The notes under the pieces: model-generated
The model's database searches: none
What the model was told of the DNA's origin: nothing
Seen by the model: only the letters and a program-made list of their open reading frames with translations
Source of the DNA: Rotaria sordida
Lineage: Eukaryota; Rotifera; Eurotatoria; Philodinida; Philodinidae
Reading direction: 5' to 3'
Length of the DNA: 64,000 bases
NCBI GenBank assembly: GCA_905250125.1
Contig: CAJNOL010000857.1
Location: forward strand, 34,314-98,313
Program-made: the position numbers and the translations under genes
In this document: positions 25,515-37,557 of the stretch, piece after piece
How positions within the stretch are numbered: the stretch's first letter is position 1
Layout: each line of letters begins with the position of its first letter

Positions 25515-28420
25515 TTAATTTGCAGTTGGTGGATAGAGCCACGTTTTCAAATCAGTTTGTCGAGCCAAGAATTCGATGACGTATGCAGCTGCTTGAACCA
25601 TCTTTTCGTAGCCAGCAACATTGATATTCTGAACAGAATCACATGCCTTATGATAACAAGGATCTTGACTGGCGTCGGCAGTACCGCCTTGACCTTGTCC
25701 AAGGAGTGTATCATAGCGATCACGTTGTTCTTGCGTTTTGAAATCGTCTGCTCCCGAAAAAAGTCCAGCTGCGACTATTCCCGCTGTCAAAAACGGTGCA
25801 TAGTCACTTAGACCGTTGAACGGTGTGTAATCCCAGGGCAGCTTTTGTCGAATGAACCAATCGCGAAACAATGCAGATACTTTGTTGCTACCGGGAATGG
25901 CCGAGCGCGAAGTTGTAGTATTATCAACTGTACTTCCATCATAAATACCAAATATATAATTAGGTGATGCCAGCATGTCAAAATTGAGATTGATCAAATA
26001 GTCAGTGATACGTTCACCGATAATAGTCGAATTTTGAGCTTGTGCTACATGATAGGCTGAACCAAGAAGACCAAGTTCTTCAGCACCCCACCAACAGAAT
26101 CGGATACGGTAGGCGTATTTAGCATAATTTGTCATTTGAAAGAGACGTGCTAGTGTGACCGCTAAAGCGAGACTAGCTGCACTACCACTACCTATAGACA
26201 GAAAAAGAGAAAAGTTGAATTTAATTGAAACACAAATATTTATGAATGTTAAAGTATATAACGCGAAAACTGGACTCTTCCTATCCCACATCGATCGTAA
26301 GAGACAAGCTGACAAGCCGTTATGGATTTTCAGACTTTCCAAATAATGGTATTATGGATTTTTGAACCTCTGATTTCTGAATTTCCAAGAAATTTTGCCG
26401 GTTTGTAATTGATTGAAATCTGGAAGACAAAAAGTCAATTTTTCTCTCGTGGTACAATATATTAGCCCCATTTACAGACTGCCAGAGGCACATGTAGATG
26501 ATGTTCTCCTGATTTTGTGATGAATCGCGATAAAAATAACTAGTATTTTCATATCCATATGAAACGGTTTCATTGTAATTCAAATTTTAATCCTATAATA
26601 GATTGCGCTGAAGGCGTTTTTCACTATGTTCAAGTGTGTACAGTTTTGAAAATAATCGACAAACATCACTTTTCCTGTATCTACACGAAAGATTCAAATG
26701 CTTCAGCATATCTTATATTTAAAGTCGTGTTAATTGATGTCTTTTGCTAATCAAATAAGAAAAACGTTCAAGAATGGAAAAGAAAACAAATACAGAGGTT
26801 GATTAATTTCTATTTTCTTTTCTTAAAGATAGTTTAATGTCTAACCGATTTTTTACTACGATTTTGAGCTTTTAACAAAATATTTATCTCCTCTCTCTTA
26901 CTCTCTTTTTCATTCTTTTACCTATCAGTATCATTGAACGTATGAAAAACAATCAACATATTTTTTAAAGTAACTTCTGATTAAGTTCGAAAAATGAACA
27001 AGAACTCCTTCACTCAAGTACAGTTAACATAACGAAAGCTGAACGATGATGATAACAAGGAACATGAATGGAATACTTTTTTGGTAAAACTTGCCAGTTT
27101 CATTAACGGTTATTGTGATAGCCAGTAGGGTCTTTTGATCCATATTTTACTTTTAAAATTTTCGAAAATGAATGGAATCAAATTATTGGTCTTATAATAA
27201 TTTTTGGCATCTTCATTAGTTAAAAATTATTAAACAAGATCGAGAAGACTCATCGTATTTGTTAGGAGTGGTGACTTCTATAGAAATACCCGAAAGAAAT
27301 CAGAATGTAGGTGTTCATTTTCTCCATACTAACCCATCACTCTAGGCAACTTAATGCATCAGTATGTTATCTTACCATTATCATTAATTCCTGGTCCAGC
27401 TGTCACACTGTCACTATGACTTCCGACCACAATTGTCTGAGTTACATCTCCAGTTGGTGTATCAGCACAAATGTTACCAACGGGAAACGTACCATTGTTC
27501 ATAACGTCGATATTTATACGAACGCTGGCATTCGTCGATGGATTACGAGCTGCATCAGCAAGGGATAGACCCAGATAATAGGAGAGAAATAATGCTGGTA
27601 GTTCATTTGTCTGAAGGAGACTGAAGATAATTGGTTGTGGGAATGTAGCATCATTGTAAAATAGAAGTGCAGCTGGATGATACTTTGTGGCAATGATACT
27701 TTTCTCAGCAAAATTACAATCACCTCCTTGAACGAGTGCTACATGACCGGTTGATGTTGGACTTGCTGCGAGCCAATCAGCATCCGAACAACCGTAATTG
27801 GGAATAGCAGTGAGTGGTACAAAGTCGGGAAAATTGAACGACGTTGAGTACGGAACATGAACGAATTCAGCAACCGATAAATTGGTTGAATAAGTGTGAT
27901 TTTTGATAATTCCATCAACCGACGAAAGTAAGATTGGATTCCGAACAAGCGCAAAATTTTTGACTGCGAAAAAAGTCTTTCTTACTTTGTAATTTGTATT
28001 AGTTGACAGATAATCTGTGATGTAGTCGAGTGTTTGATTGAAGCCATACGTGTTAACAGCTCGAGTTCTATTATTAACAGTAGCAAGGCGCTGCAATTCA
28101 TGCAGATGCACCATGACTTCATCGATACGTATTGATTCTGCATATGTAGAATCGAGAGACAGTTTGTTATCATTGCTCGCGGGCTTGAGTCGCTTATTGA
28201 CGACAGCAAATGTTACTGACACAAGAGCGATATTAACAAGTGAAAAGAGTAAACCAATCGAGACGAAACAAAGAAGGTTTCTGACTCTTTTACTTGTTCG
28301 TAGTATAGCACGATCCTCATCGTTAACTAACAGTGCGTCTTGCATATTGTTGTGTATACCGTTCGTGAAAGAGAGAGATTTGAGTTGTGCTTGTGCTGAT
28401 TCAACAAAACTATATGTCAT
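25515..28420 (-). CDS. membrane-anchored M28-family zinc aminopeptidase with PA domain
   Basis: Two exons, 27376-28420 and 25515-26191, join in phase 1 to 1722 nt, 573 aa. The start is the ATG at 28420; the open frame upstream of it has no ATG. A cytoplasmic N-terminus of about 45 residues is followed by one hydrophobic helix (about 46-73), giving a type II membrane topology. A protease-associated (PA) segment (VALVQGGDCNFAEKS) precedes the catalytic domain. Expected zinc ligands and catalytic residues are all present: GSHSDS, GINDNGS (completed exactly at the splice), WWGAEELG, NFDM and CYHKACD. The substrate-pocket motif LSDYAPF is also present. It should remove N-terminal amino acids from extracellular or lumenal peptides. 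The 1184-base intron is long for this window and holds nothing recognisable. Confidence 0.9.
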
Positions 28421-28544
28421 TGTTGACAGTGATAGCGCACAAGATACAAAATAAGAGATAAGCACATGTTGATTTCCTTCTGAAGAGTTTCACTATCCTC
28501 AGTTGTATTAGGAGTGTCATATCACTATCTAAATTTCGCCCATG

Positions 28545-28760
28545 TAATCATGAAACGCATTTTAGACACGTCGAAACGCGTTTTTATTGCATATTACGGC
28601 GTTTAAACGCAACTCAAATTGAAATGGGCTATAAACACGTTGAAATGTGTCGATCGTAAATTGTTCAAAACGTGTTTCACACAATCCGCGTATAGTCGAA
28701 TAAGTTTCTTGAATAAGACGTATCCAAACGAGTTCGTATTCGCTATGAAACGCGTTCGAA
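28545..28760. repeat. cluster of GAAACGCGTTT-like words
   Basis: Within about 215 bases there are variants GAAACGCAT, CGAAACGCGTTTT, GCGTTTAAACGC, AACACGTTGAAATGTGT, AAACGTGTTTCAC and GAAACGCGTTCGAA. They occur on both strands at irregular spacing, and the stretch is CpG-rich in an otherwise CpG-poor neighbourhood. It has no coding frame. Confidence 0.55.
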
Positions 28761-31261
28761 TACGAATTCTTTGGTTTTACATCTGACTGCCTTTATAACT
28801 GCAGACAATGTTCAGCTGAAAGTAATGAGACGCTTTTGATCGAAGACATGCAATTGCATGTCCTTATTGTATATGGTATTTGATGTTCTTGACTTCCAGC
28901 TACGCATTTGAATGTCATTCGTCACTCCTCATTACATTACTAAGATGCATTTGAGTACGTTTCTCACTTCGATTGCGTTCGTTGTCATCGGCAATGCAAG
29001 TTATTTTATCGAAATAAATACAAGTAGACCTTAATAGGAAATTCGACTATGTACATATCGTTCAAAAACAGTATTAAAATCCTCTTATAATTTATTTAGA
29101 AGATACAGTCTGTGAAGCTGTATAGTGTTTGTCATTTTAAAATGTAATTTACTATAGTCCAAACAATCAAAAGTAGGAGTTGGAATTTTACTTTTTTTCA
29201 ATTTCATCATGCTGTGTTGTCTTGTTTTTATATACTATGGACTAATGTGGATCGGTCAAATATTTACTATTGATGCCAGTAAACGGTTTAATACTAATAT
29301 TGAAACCGGATGAATAATAGCTAAGGACTACTCTACACAAATAGCAGTAAAGTTAAAGCCGGAATTTTCTATTATGTATCAGTACATAAATATTACAATA
29401 TGATCTTCTGTTAGATTTCTCTTTTTATATTATTATTAATACATTAGAAAGTTTCCTAGAGAGTCGCAACAGTCTGAAGAATTCGAAAGGATTCTTTAGA
29501 ATTAAAAAGGCACAGTAATAATTTTTGCTTCAGTCTTAATTGGTTTTCAACTAATAATCCTGAAAAAACTAGGCACATTTCCAATTAAATGTATTGATTA
29601 AAGGTACAAGTTCTTGATTACATAAGTAATTAAGGTGATCTCGTATTATATTCGAGGTATGACATCTTCATTGATCTCTCGATTATCACAGAAGAGATTT
29701 AGATAATAATCGTTTGAATTAAGAAAGAACAAATTCACATAAAAATGACGTACATTTAGTTATCTCTAATCAAATTAAAAAAAAACACTTCTTTTTCGAT
29801 TCGGTTTAAATTTTGAAAAAATCGAATTGAGTCCAATTCGTCTTCATTGTGGCCACACAAGTGATAATACAGTAAACACAATCTTTCATGAATTGAGCCT
29901 CTAAAATAGAAATGTACCAAAACTTAGTCATAATGTTGGAAAAAAGCTCTCACAAACGATGGTTTGTATTCCATTCATGATTTGTCTGCTTTCCTTAATA
30001 CAACAGTTGTCAATGTTATTATGTGATGGTTGTCAATCTAATGAAAACTTGTTTTTTGACATTGAATGTATAAAAGAAGGTCTGCCTATGAAGAGTATAA
30101 GAACGCCAAATGTTAGAGACAATCACTCTTTGAAGCAAAATTAAAAAGTAGCTGTTGATCAAGATTTTACTTAGATATAACAATTCAAACGATTGCTTGA
30201 TGAGGTTCGTGGAAGACGAATTGAATTTATCGAACTAGATCGATTCGTGTTTACTATTTGTATCTTTCTTTCTTTCTCTCTATTAGGACACTTCAAATAA
30301 TCCACAAATGCAAATTGAGATTGTTAGAGGTTTTATGTGATCATGTATGGATAAAGAGAAAAGTCTTGTAAACTGTGCTCGAAGGGCTTTTTTCACGAGA
30401 TTTTGAAGAAAATAACTGAAAAATTACTTCAAGATTTTTGTAGCAAAACCGTTCATGTTAATCCTATTTAGAAATTCTCTTTTTCAATGCTGAATTGTTC
30501 CAAAATGTCAACCTATAATGTTTAACATTAGCTAACACTTTAATACTTTTTTAAAAATATCTCAAAAATAAAGAATCTAGCTAAAAATCAAGTTTTAATA
30601 TGATAAATTAAGTCAATGAACACTTCATTCACCACGTTTAATATTGTTAGATATCGATGGAGCACTCCAATTGAATACTGACAAAATAAAAAATTTCAAC
30701 TAAAGTATTTGACAGTTCATATATAGTAGTATTACTATCTAAAACATAATGATAATATCTAACTGCTTCAACATTTCTCAACAGTTATGAAAAAATTATT
30801 TTTTATTGAAAAATAAACATAGCATTTGTAAATAACACCCAGAAATATGTCAGAAACTCGCTATCTCACTAACAAATGTTTTTGCATTAAAATTTGATCT
30901 CTACGGTGCCTTGACCTTTTTCTTTCCACTTTACACTATGAGTAAAATTTTAAATGAAAACATTTTAAGATGAAATATTCGATTTGTTGCGTCTTTCTGA
31001 GTACTCATTCCACAGACGATGTTTATTTTCAATTAAGACCTCTCCCCACTCCCTCAAAAACCGATTTTATGCCAGATATATTCAAATCGCCTGAAATTTG
31101 AAGGATATATCAGAGCTGTAGTCGAAAGGCTATGGTAAAACTTTCAGCTCTATCCCTTGATGTTTTTGGGAGATATTCACCAAACAACAATCAAAAATAG
31201 CGAATGCAGTAACTCAAATTTCTCTGTCCAGGCTCATTTTATGTATTCAATTTTTTTTATT

Positions 31262-31465
31262 AGAAAGAAAATGTCAGGATGCAGGACATCATCGAGTTCT
31301 TTTTCTGAAATTCTCACTTTTTAATGGGAGAAAACGAACGAAAAGTTCAATGTCTCAAAAAACTCTCGAAAAATAGCGCTCTAATTACAAGAGTATTCTT
31401 ATATATAATAGTAACGAAGTTTAATTCAAAAAAAGGGACTCTGTCATGTCCTGCATCATGATATA
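31262..31465. repeat. short inverted repeat around a GATGCAGGACAT core
   Basis: The sequence at about 31,270-31,318 (GATGCAGGACATCATCGAGT then CTTTTTCTGAAATT) recurs inverted at about 31,418-31,463 (AATTCAAAAAAAGGGACTC, ATGTCCTGCATC). Arms are about 45 bases with a loop of about 100. Confidence 0.5.
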
Positions 31466-32422
31466 GTCTTTCAAACAAAAAACAAAAAGTTATTGGGTAC
31501 AATGAAGCTCCTTCGAGAATTCTGGGATGCTGAAGCAAAAAAATATACACCGAGAATAAACGAAAAAGATTTTCTGTTTTTTCTAAAAATAGTATGTTTT
31601 TCAAGGGGGTAATGACAGAAATCGTAAAAAGTTTTGATAAAAAAAGAGGTGCCGAATAAAACGTTTTATGGTTTATGAGCGATCAGACCACAGATTATCT
31701 TTCCATACATTTATCTTAATTTCGATCTTTCTGACGAAAAGTGACTTTTTTCGAGGGGGAAGGGCTCAAAAATCAAATTTTCAATCACTAAAAACTCACA
31801 GCATGATCTTAATTTGTGGATATATTGTCAACACTAAGGAAGGAAAGAGGTTTCTCACGTCGGTAAAGGTTAAATGTTTTCCAAAAATGACACATAACTT
31901 TTCTTTTGAACTTAGAATGAGTGAAATGAAAAATAACACATCGAATCTAAAATGATTCGAAGCTTTTGTGAGATTTATCAGTTTTTTTTTCAAGGAAGAA
32001 GTTGTCCAAGCATTCATGCATTTTTTATCATACTGTATTGAAACAATCTTAAGTCTATATTTCTGGATGCAGTTTTGCATATTACGTAAGTCTGAATATT
32101 ACCTTTTCAAGCTTCGAGAACAGACCAAATATTCAGCAATAGTTAGTTTTATTAAAAAATTGAGTAAACTTTCTTCAAAGAAAAAATACACAATCCTTCA
32201 TGAAATGTTGAACGGTTTTTTTTGTGTAAAATGTCTTTCAAAGAAAAGTTTGAACATTGTTTCATATATACATTCTTATAGAGCACAATGAACTCTATCT
32301 CAGTATCTAAAAACATTGAAGAAAAAATTCTGCTCGATTTTTAAATAATAGCCGCATTTAGAAAAATACAGATAATTACAAAATAGAACTTGTCAACTAA
32401 CAAAAAATTTCACTTTCTTTTT

Positions 32423-34066
32423 TTAAAAATAAGTTACTAATTGAGAATCAGTTTCATTCCGAGCATGTTCTTTAATAATTTGTTCACAATTATTGTTCTT
32501 AGTCGGTAATTTATCTGGATTTTGCACATTGTTAATTGTAGGATCAAGTTCTTCATCGTGAAGTAATACTGGATTACATGCCATAGAACCTTTTGGAATA
32601 AGTGTAGAAATTAATACGATTGCTGAAATAACTGTCATTTGTATAGCAACAGTATTAACAAATGCTGGTCGTATTGATCCAGTTGAATTATCAATACGAT
32701 CTATATAAAGTCCAAGAAGTGGATTTAAAATTGCATAAATAATTATATAAGATGAATAAAGAAATGATGCAACAGCACCTAAAGCGGAAATATTTTTATG
32801 TTTTGATTCTAAATTACTTAAAGATGATTGAATAAATGAATTAAGTCCAATATCATCAACAGATGATCCAAATCCAATAGGAATGTATGTTGCAGCAATA
32901 ATCCATGCATATTTAACATCATTAACAGGTGGATAATAATATGGAATATACCAAACAAGAAGTAATATAAAAGCATCTAATCTTGACCATGGAAGAGGAG
33001 TTTTAATAAAATTTCCAAAAATAAATATAAATACAGCACCAAGTAATTCACCAAAATTTGAAGCACCAACAATAACTTGTGACCATTCAGATTGTTCAAG
33101 ATAACGTGTAGCTATTTGTGGTGCAATACCATTTTCAAGATATCGATGTGCATAAAGTGTTAATGCATAACAACTCCATAACCAAATAAATTTTCGATGT
33201 GTAAAAACTATTTTTGCTCCAATAAAAAATGATTGAATAAAAATAATAAATCCGTTAAGAATTGATTTCAAATAATTTGATTCAGAATTTTTGTCGATTC
33301 GAATGTTTTCATCACTAAAATTATTATTATTATTATTATTGTTTGCTAATCCAAGAGAACTAATAAAAAGCCAAACAATAGCAGCTGCTGTAAAAAGTAT
33401 TGGTGTAATTATAAATGAATAATTATTTCCAAGATGAGGAATTAAACCAAGACCAGTTGCAAATGCTCCACTAACGCCTGCTATTTCATAAAAAATATGA
33501 ACAACTGCATCCATTTTTTGTAATTTTTCACCATCATCACCAACAATATCTCTTGGTATAATTCGTCGAATTAATTCAACCATTCCAAAAGCTATACCAG
33601 TAATACAATAGATTGGTATTATTCCATTTGTATTATATTTACCGTAATATCTATAATCATGTTCATTTATTTGTACAAAATCTTTTGGTTTTATATGACC
33701 ACCAGTTGCAGTATCAACAATCATAAGTATGGCACTGAAGATTGCAAAAATAAAAATTGATATTGAAAGAACAGTACGTGTTGGCCAACGTCTTGTAAGT
33801 GGTGCAACTAGAATAGAACCAATACATTGAGATGCTTGATTAAGACCAGAAAGTAATCCAACTCTTTCAAATGTATGTGCAGTTGAATTTCTATTAAATG
33901 CTTCTTGATCATAACGATTTGTTGCAAGAGTAACAATCGATCCATTATATGCTTCTACACCAAATTTATAAAGCATGATACCAACGATATAAATAATAAT
34001 ATTTCGTTTTTCTTGAGATGAATAAAGTTTCCATATACGAGATATTCCAGATTTTCCAGAAGACAT
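32423..34066 (-). CDS. MFS transporter, fungal-like family
   Basis: Single exon, 547 aa, with the ATG at 34066 and about twelve hydrophobic helices. The order GVEAYNGSIVTLATNRYD, VGLLSGLNQASQCIGS, PLTRRWPTRTVLS, MVELIRRIIPRDIVG and LSNLESKHKNISALGAVASF matches, from memory, a transporter family common in basidiomycete and other fungi. I do not associate it with animals. Substrate unknown. The central cytoplasmic loop contains a run of eight Asn encoded by AAT repeats (near 33,320-33,345). Codon use is strongly AT-ending, like the host, so if this gene was transferred it is ameliorated. The reading frame is intact, so it is presumably functional in a membrane. Confidence 0.85.
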   Translation of the reverse strand: MSSGKSGISRIWKLYSSQEKRNIIIYIVGIMLYKFGVEAYNGSIVTLATNRYDQEAFNRNSTAHTFERVGLLSGLNQASQCIGSILVAPLTRRWPTRTVLSISIFIFAIFSAILMIVDTATGGHIKPKDFVQINEHDYRYYGKYNTNGIIPIYCITGIAFGMVELIRRIIPRDIVGDDGEKLQKMDAVVHIFYEIAGVSGAFATGLGLIPHLGNNYSFIITPILFTAAAIVWLFISSLGLANNNNNNNNFSDENIRIDKNSESNYLKSILNGFIIFIQSFFIGAKIVFTHRKFIWLWSCYALTLYAHRYLENGIAPQIATRYLEQSEWSQVIVGASNFGELLGAVFIFIFGNFIKTPLPWSRLDAFILLLVWYIPYYYPPVNDVKYAWIIAATYIPIGFGSSVDDIGLNSFIQSSLSNLESKHKNISALGAVASFLYSSYIIIYAILNPLLGLYIDRIDNSTGSIRPAFVNTVAIQMTVISAIVLISTLIPKGSMACNPVLLHDEELDPTINNVQNPDKLPTKNNNCEQIIKEHARNETDSQLVTYF

Positions 34067-35846
34067 TTGTTTATACTAAAAATAGATAAGTTCTAGAATA
34101 AGAAAAATCTTTCGAAGTATGAAAGAGTATCTTTCGTTTTTATTAATATTTTGATTGTATTCATTCCTTAGATTTGAACCTATTTTGTATTAAAAATAAA
34201 GTCTGGTAGCTTAGATTATTTTTTTTTTCTTGTTAGTTACTTAGAAAAATAAATGAAATACATAATTGAGAAAAAAAGATATCGAAGAACGTAAAATGAC
34301 GATTGATTTAATGTTGTTATTCTGTCTTTTTCTTTATTGAAGTGTATTTATGTGTGTTGATTATCTCTGCTATATTTATCTCTCTCACTTAAGAATACAA
34401 GATTGATAAGTGCTTTAATCCAATCCGAATATCAAAGAAAAACGATTAGATTCTGTCATGAAATATACATGATGAAATAAAATAAATGAATTTCTTATAA
34501 CTCGATAAAATTTAACATCGAAATGAATATGAGTAAATGATATATGATTAATACGGAAAAGAAAAATGTTTCTAAAAATAGAACATGGCAATCGTGACTC
34601 AAAACAAATAAACTTACAAAAATTTTACGACTCAAATGATATTTGGATAAACACATTCAAATAGTGTAATGCGTCGGTTAACATGATTCAAACGGTGAAT
34701 TCTCGTTTCATCGAAACGTTAATTGATTTTCCTGTTTCGTTAAAAACAAAATGAGGACTGTTCTCGTTTCGTCGAAAAATTAAGCCGAAATGAAAAAAGC
34801 AGGATCAAAGCAACTAGCTTAATTGATTCAATTGTCTTGAAAAATTTTTTTTTTATAAAGAAAGTGGTTGAAAGGGTGTGGCGTGGGTATTCTGTTTGCT
34901 CAAACCCACATCCACTTTCACACTCACACGCACCCTAAACATCAAACATTAACATTAGAAGAATACCTTTAAAAAGTTATGCGATTAATTGGTATAAAAA
35001 AATATTAATTTTTTTGTTTTTCTGCACATGTTTTCTTCTTTAATATCGTCTGTATGCGTACCTAATACTTTTCTCTAATAAATTTTTTGAAAAAATTATT
35101 CAAAATTATTAAACATTATATTTGACAAGTATGTTTAAAAAAATCTAATCAAACAGATTTCGACGAAACGAGACGTGATCGACTCAAACTATCATTTTAT
35201 GTTTCTATGTATATATAATATTCCAGATTTAGAAAGATCTTCTCTTTTTTCTTAAAGATTGTGTAAAAGACAATCTCAAAGAAGCGTTGAAGTATAGGGT
35301 TAGACATTCAGATTCTTCCTCTCCAGACATGACAGACATCTAAACAACGCTTGCTTTTTCTTCTTCATAGAACTTGACAGATACTTTAGCAACATCTCTC
35401 ATTTGCTGCAGACTGTGGCAGATACTGTAGTATTGTCGTTCCCTTCTCATGGATCATGACAGACATATCCGATGAGACTGAAGTCTACTGCAATATTAGT
35501 ATGAAACACAATTGAATTTAAGCCAGCTATCCCTTGTCATTCGCACTCATCAACTATAATATATTACGGATATCATCTTTTATAATTAATATGCATTAAT
35601 AGTAGGTAGTAACTCATAAATCGAATTCTGTATTGGTAAATTTCTTCTTTTACAATGGCACTAGCTCTATCATGTTTCATGTTTTAAGTCTGCTCAAAGG
35701 AGTGCTTTAACCGATTTTTATAACGAAAGACTTGTAGCAATAAAAAAATACATGCTTTCAAATATGATGTCAGCAAAAAATGATTAAATATTTTTTGTGC
35801 CAACACTCTCAAATACAATATTGAAAACGAATACGTAATCTATTAC
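34067..35846. other. gene-free stretch with word cluster and G-rich hairpin
   Basis: No gene. A TTTCGTCGAAACG word cluster at 34,670-34,800 (one more copy at 35,158-35,178) adjoins a hairpin at 34,868-34,936. Otherwise AT-rich. Confidence 0.45.
34670..34940. repeat. TCGTTTCGTCGAAACG word cluster plus G-rich/C-rich hairpin
   Basis: Variants TCGTTTCATCGAAACGTT, TGTTTCGTTAAAA, CTCGTTTCGTCGAAAA and AGCCGAAATGA lie in 130 bases. They are followed 68 bases later by GGGTGTGGCGTGGGTATTC, a short loop, and CCCACATCCACTTTCACACTC. An isolated TTTCGACGAAACGAGACG follows at 35,158. Confidence 0.55.
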
Positions 35847-36247
35847 TTAATACACCCTTTAGCTTCCGGTTTTTTTTTGCGAAAATCAAAACTTTTAAAA
35901 GTAAAATTTAAATATAATTTTTATTTTTCTACAAAGAGATTATATTTCTATGTTTAAAAAAAAACCATTAATAGTTCACCTTTGTATGATAGTCTTTGAA
36001 GCAATCAACAATATATATGAGTACATTGAAGTCAGGAGGTATACATCGTGTATTGCGTCGAAGATCATAGAATATAGATGAGTAAAAATATCAAGGAGAA
36101 AGGAAAGAAAGAAGAAATATATCACTATGGCAGCATCTAACAAACGATAAGAAACTTTTCTAAACAGTTAAAACATGTACTACTGCGGCCTTTGTTTGAT
36201 AAATACATTTGGACACATATATGTATTGCCGGAAGCGAAAGGGTTAA
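35847..36247 (+). mobile_element. TTAA-flanked (piggyBac-like) MITE, left copy
   Basis: Bounded by TTAA at 35847 and 36244. Inward-facing ends are CCCTTTAGCTTCCGG on the left and CCGGAAGCGAAAGGG on the right, so the ends are terminal inverted repeats next to TTAA, the piggyBac target. It is about 400 bases without coding capacity. The whole unit is repeated in inverted orientation just to the right. Confidence 0.7.
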
Positions 36248-36263
36248 TAAAAATTTAAAGGTT

Positions 36264-36659
36264 TTAACTCTTTCGCTCTCGGCCGCACATATATGTGTTC
36301 AAATGTATTTATCAGATAAAGGTCGCAGTAGTATATGTTTTAATTGTTTAGAAAAGCTTCTTATTGTTTGTTAGATGGTGCCATAGTGGTATATTTCTTC
36401 TTTCTTTCCTTTCTCCTTGATATTTTTACTCATCTATATTCTAGGATCTTCGACGCGATACACGATGTATATCTCCTGACTTCAATGTACTCATATATAT
36501 TGTTGATTGCTTCAAAGACTATCGTACAAAGGTGAACTATTAATGGTTTTTTTTTGAACATAGAAATATAACCTCTTTGTGAAAAAATAAAAATTATATT
36601 TAAATCTTACTTTTATAAGTTTTGATTTTCGCAAAAAAATCTGGGAGCCAAAGAGTTAA
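36264..36659 (-). mobile_element. TTAA-flanked (piggyBac-like) MITE, right copy in inverted orientation
   Basis: Inverted near-copy of 35847-36247, bounded by TTAA at 36264 and 36656, with ends CTCTTTCGCTCTCGG and CTGGGAGCCAAAGAG. The two copies are separated by only about 16 bases and appear about 90 percent identical by eye, forming an ~810-base palindrome. The small frames at 36192-36535 lie inside it and are not genes. Confidence 0.7.
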
Positions 36660-37557
36660 TAAAGAATAACGGCAATGCTTCATGTGAAACAAACATTATT
36701 TCTTTTTTTTTTATTACATATACTCGCCTATAATAATTGATAATATGTTTTTGTAACCGTTGACTTAAATAAAGGCGTCTTCTTGTTTAATGTCATAGAG
36801 AAATAAAGAAATGAAGATATCTATTTATTCTTGTAATAAAAATAATTCTATATTACACAACGAATTGATTTCATTAAAGAGGATCTTTCAGTAGGTAAAT
36901 GCTATTGTGATATGTTTGATTCTTAAATTGCAATCGAATAAAAAAACATAAAATCATCTATCAATGTATATATCACCACATTTTTATGCATGTAGTTCTC
37001 TTCTCTTTTTTCAATAGCCTTCTTTCTTTCTTTCTTTCTTTCACCGCGCAAATAGTAATACCATGCACTCAGTTACTTTATCTCTATTCTTTGCTTTCAT
37101 ACGTTCGTTTATTCTTTCACATAAAAAATTTACGTCATAAGACTTTTCGCGTCATTATCATTGACTCTTTACTTCAACGAATCATATTGAATTCCCCGAC
37201 CTGCATTTAATTTATCTTTTATAATATGAATATGATATTGATAAGCATATTCATTATTAGTATGATTCATTTTCGTGCAATTCTTTAAAACAAACGATGT
37301 TTATTTAGGTTGGTTGAGGGCATTCTGTACACTGTCTTAAATTGGGGTAAACGAAAAAAAAAATATGAGAATAAGATAGTAGCAAAATTGAAGACTCAGT
37401 TTTTTACCCTGCTAAGCATTGTTTTCAACATAACTCACTGATTTCAAACTATCTATAAAAGGATGGAAATGATTCTGTAGTTGCTAGAAAAAAAGTTCTG
37501 TTAATTAACTGTACAATAAAGAAATAGAAAATAAGACAAGATTATGATATTATATAG
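36660..37557. other. intergenic with (TTCT)n microsatellite
   Basis: A run of TTCT repeats lies at about 37,018-37,043. The frame at 36986-37210 spans it and is not supported. Confidence 0.45.

Larger units (their letters stand above)
28421..32422. other. gene-free stretch
   Basis: No supported gene in 4 kb. It holds a word cluster at 28,545-28,760, a short inverted repeat at 31,262-31,465, and a 61-codon frame at 29959-30144 whose leader-like start (MVCIPFMICLLSLIQQL) is followed by three Cys residues but no further support. The rest is AT-rich. Confidence 0.4.

Noticed and set aside
28421-28465. Longer N-terminus for the M28 peptidase
   Set aside because: The extension has no ATG (it would begin with GTG), so 28420 is the first credible start.
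29959-30144. 61-codon leader-like frame with three Cys
   Set aside because: No exon partner or homology cue; kept only as a note in the intergenic entry.
36192-36535. Two small plus-strand frames
   Set aside because: They lie entirely within the paired TTAA-flanked elements.
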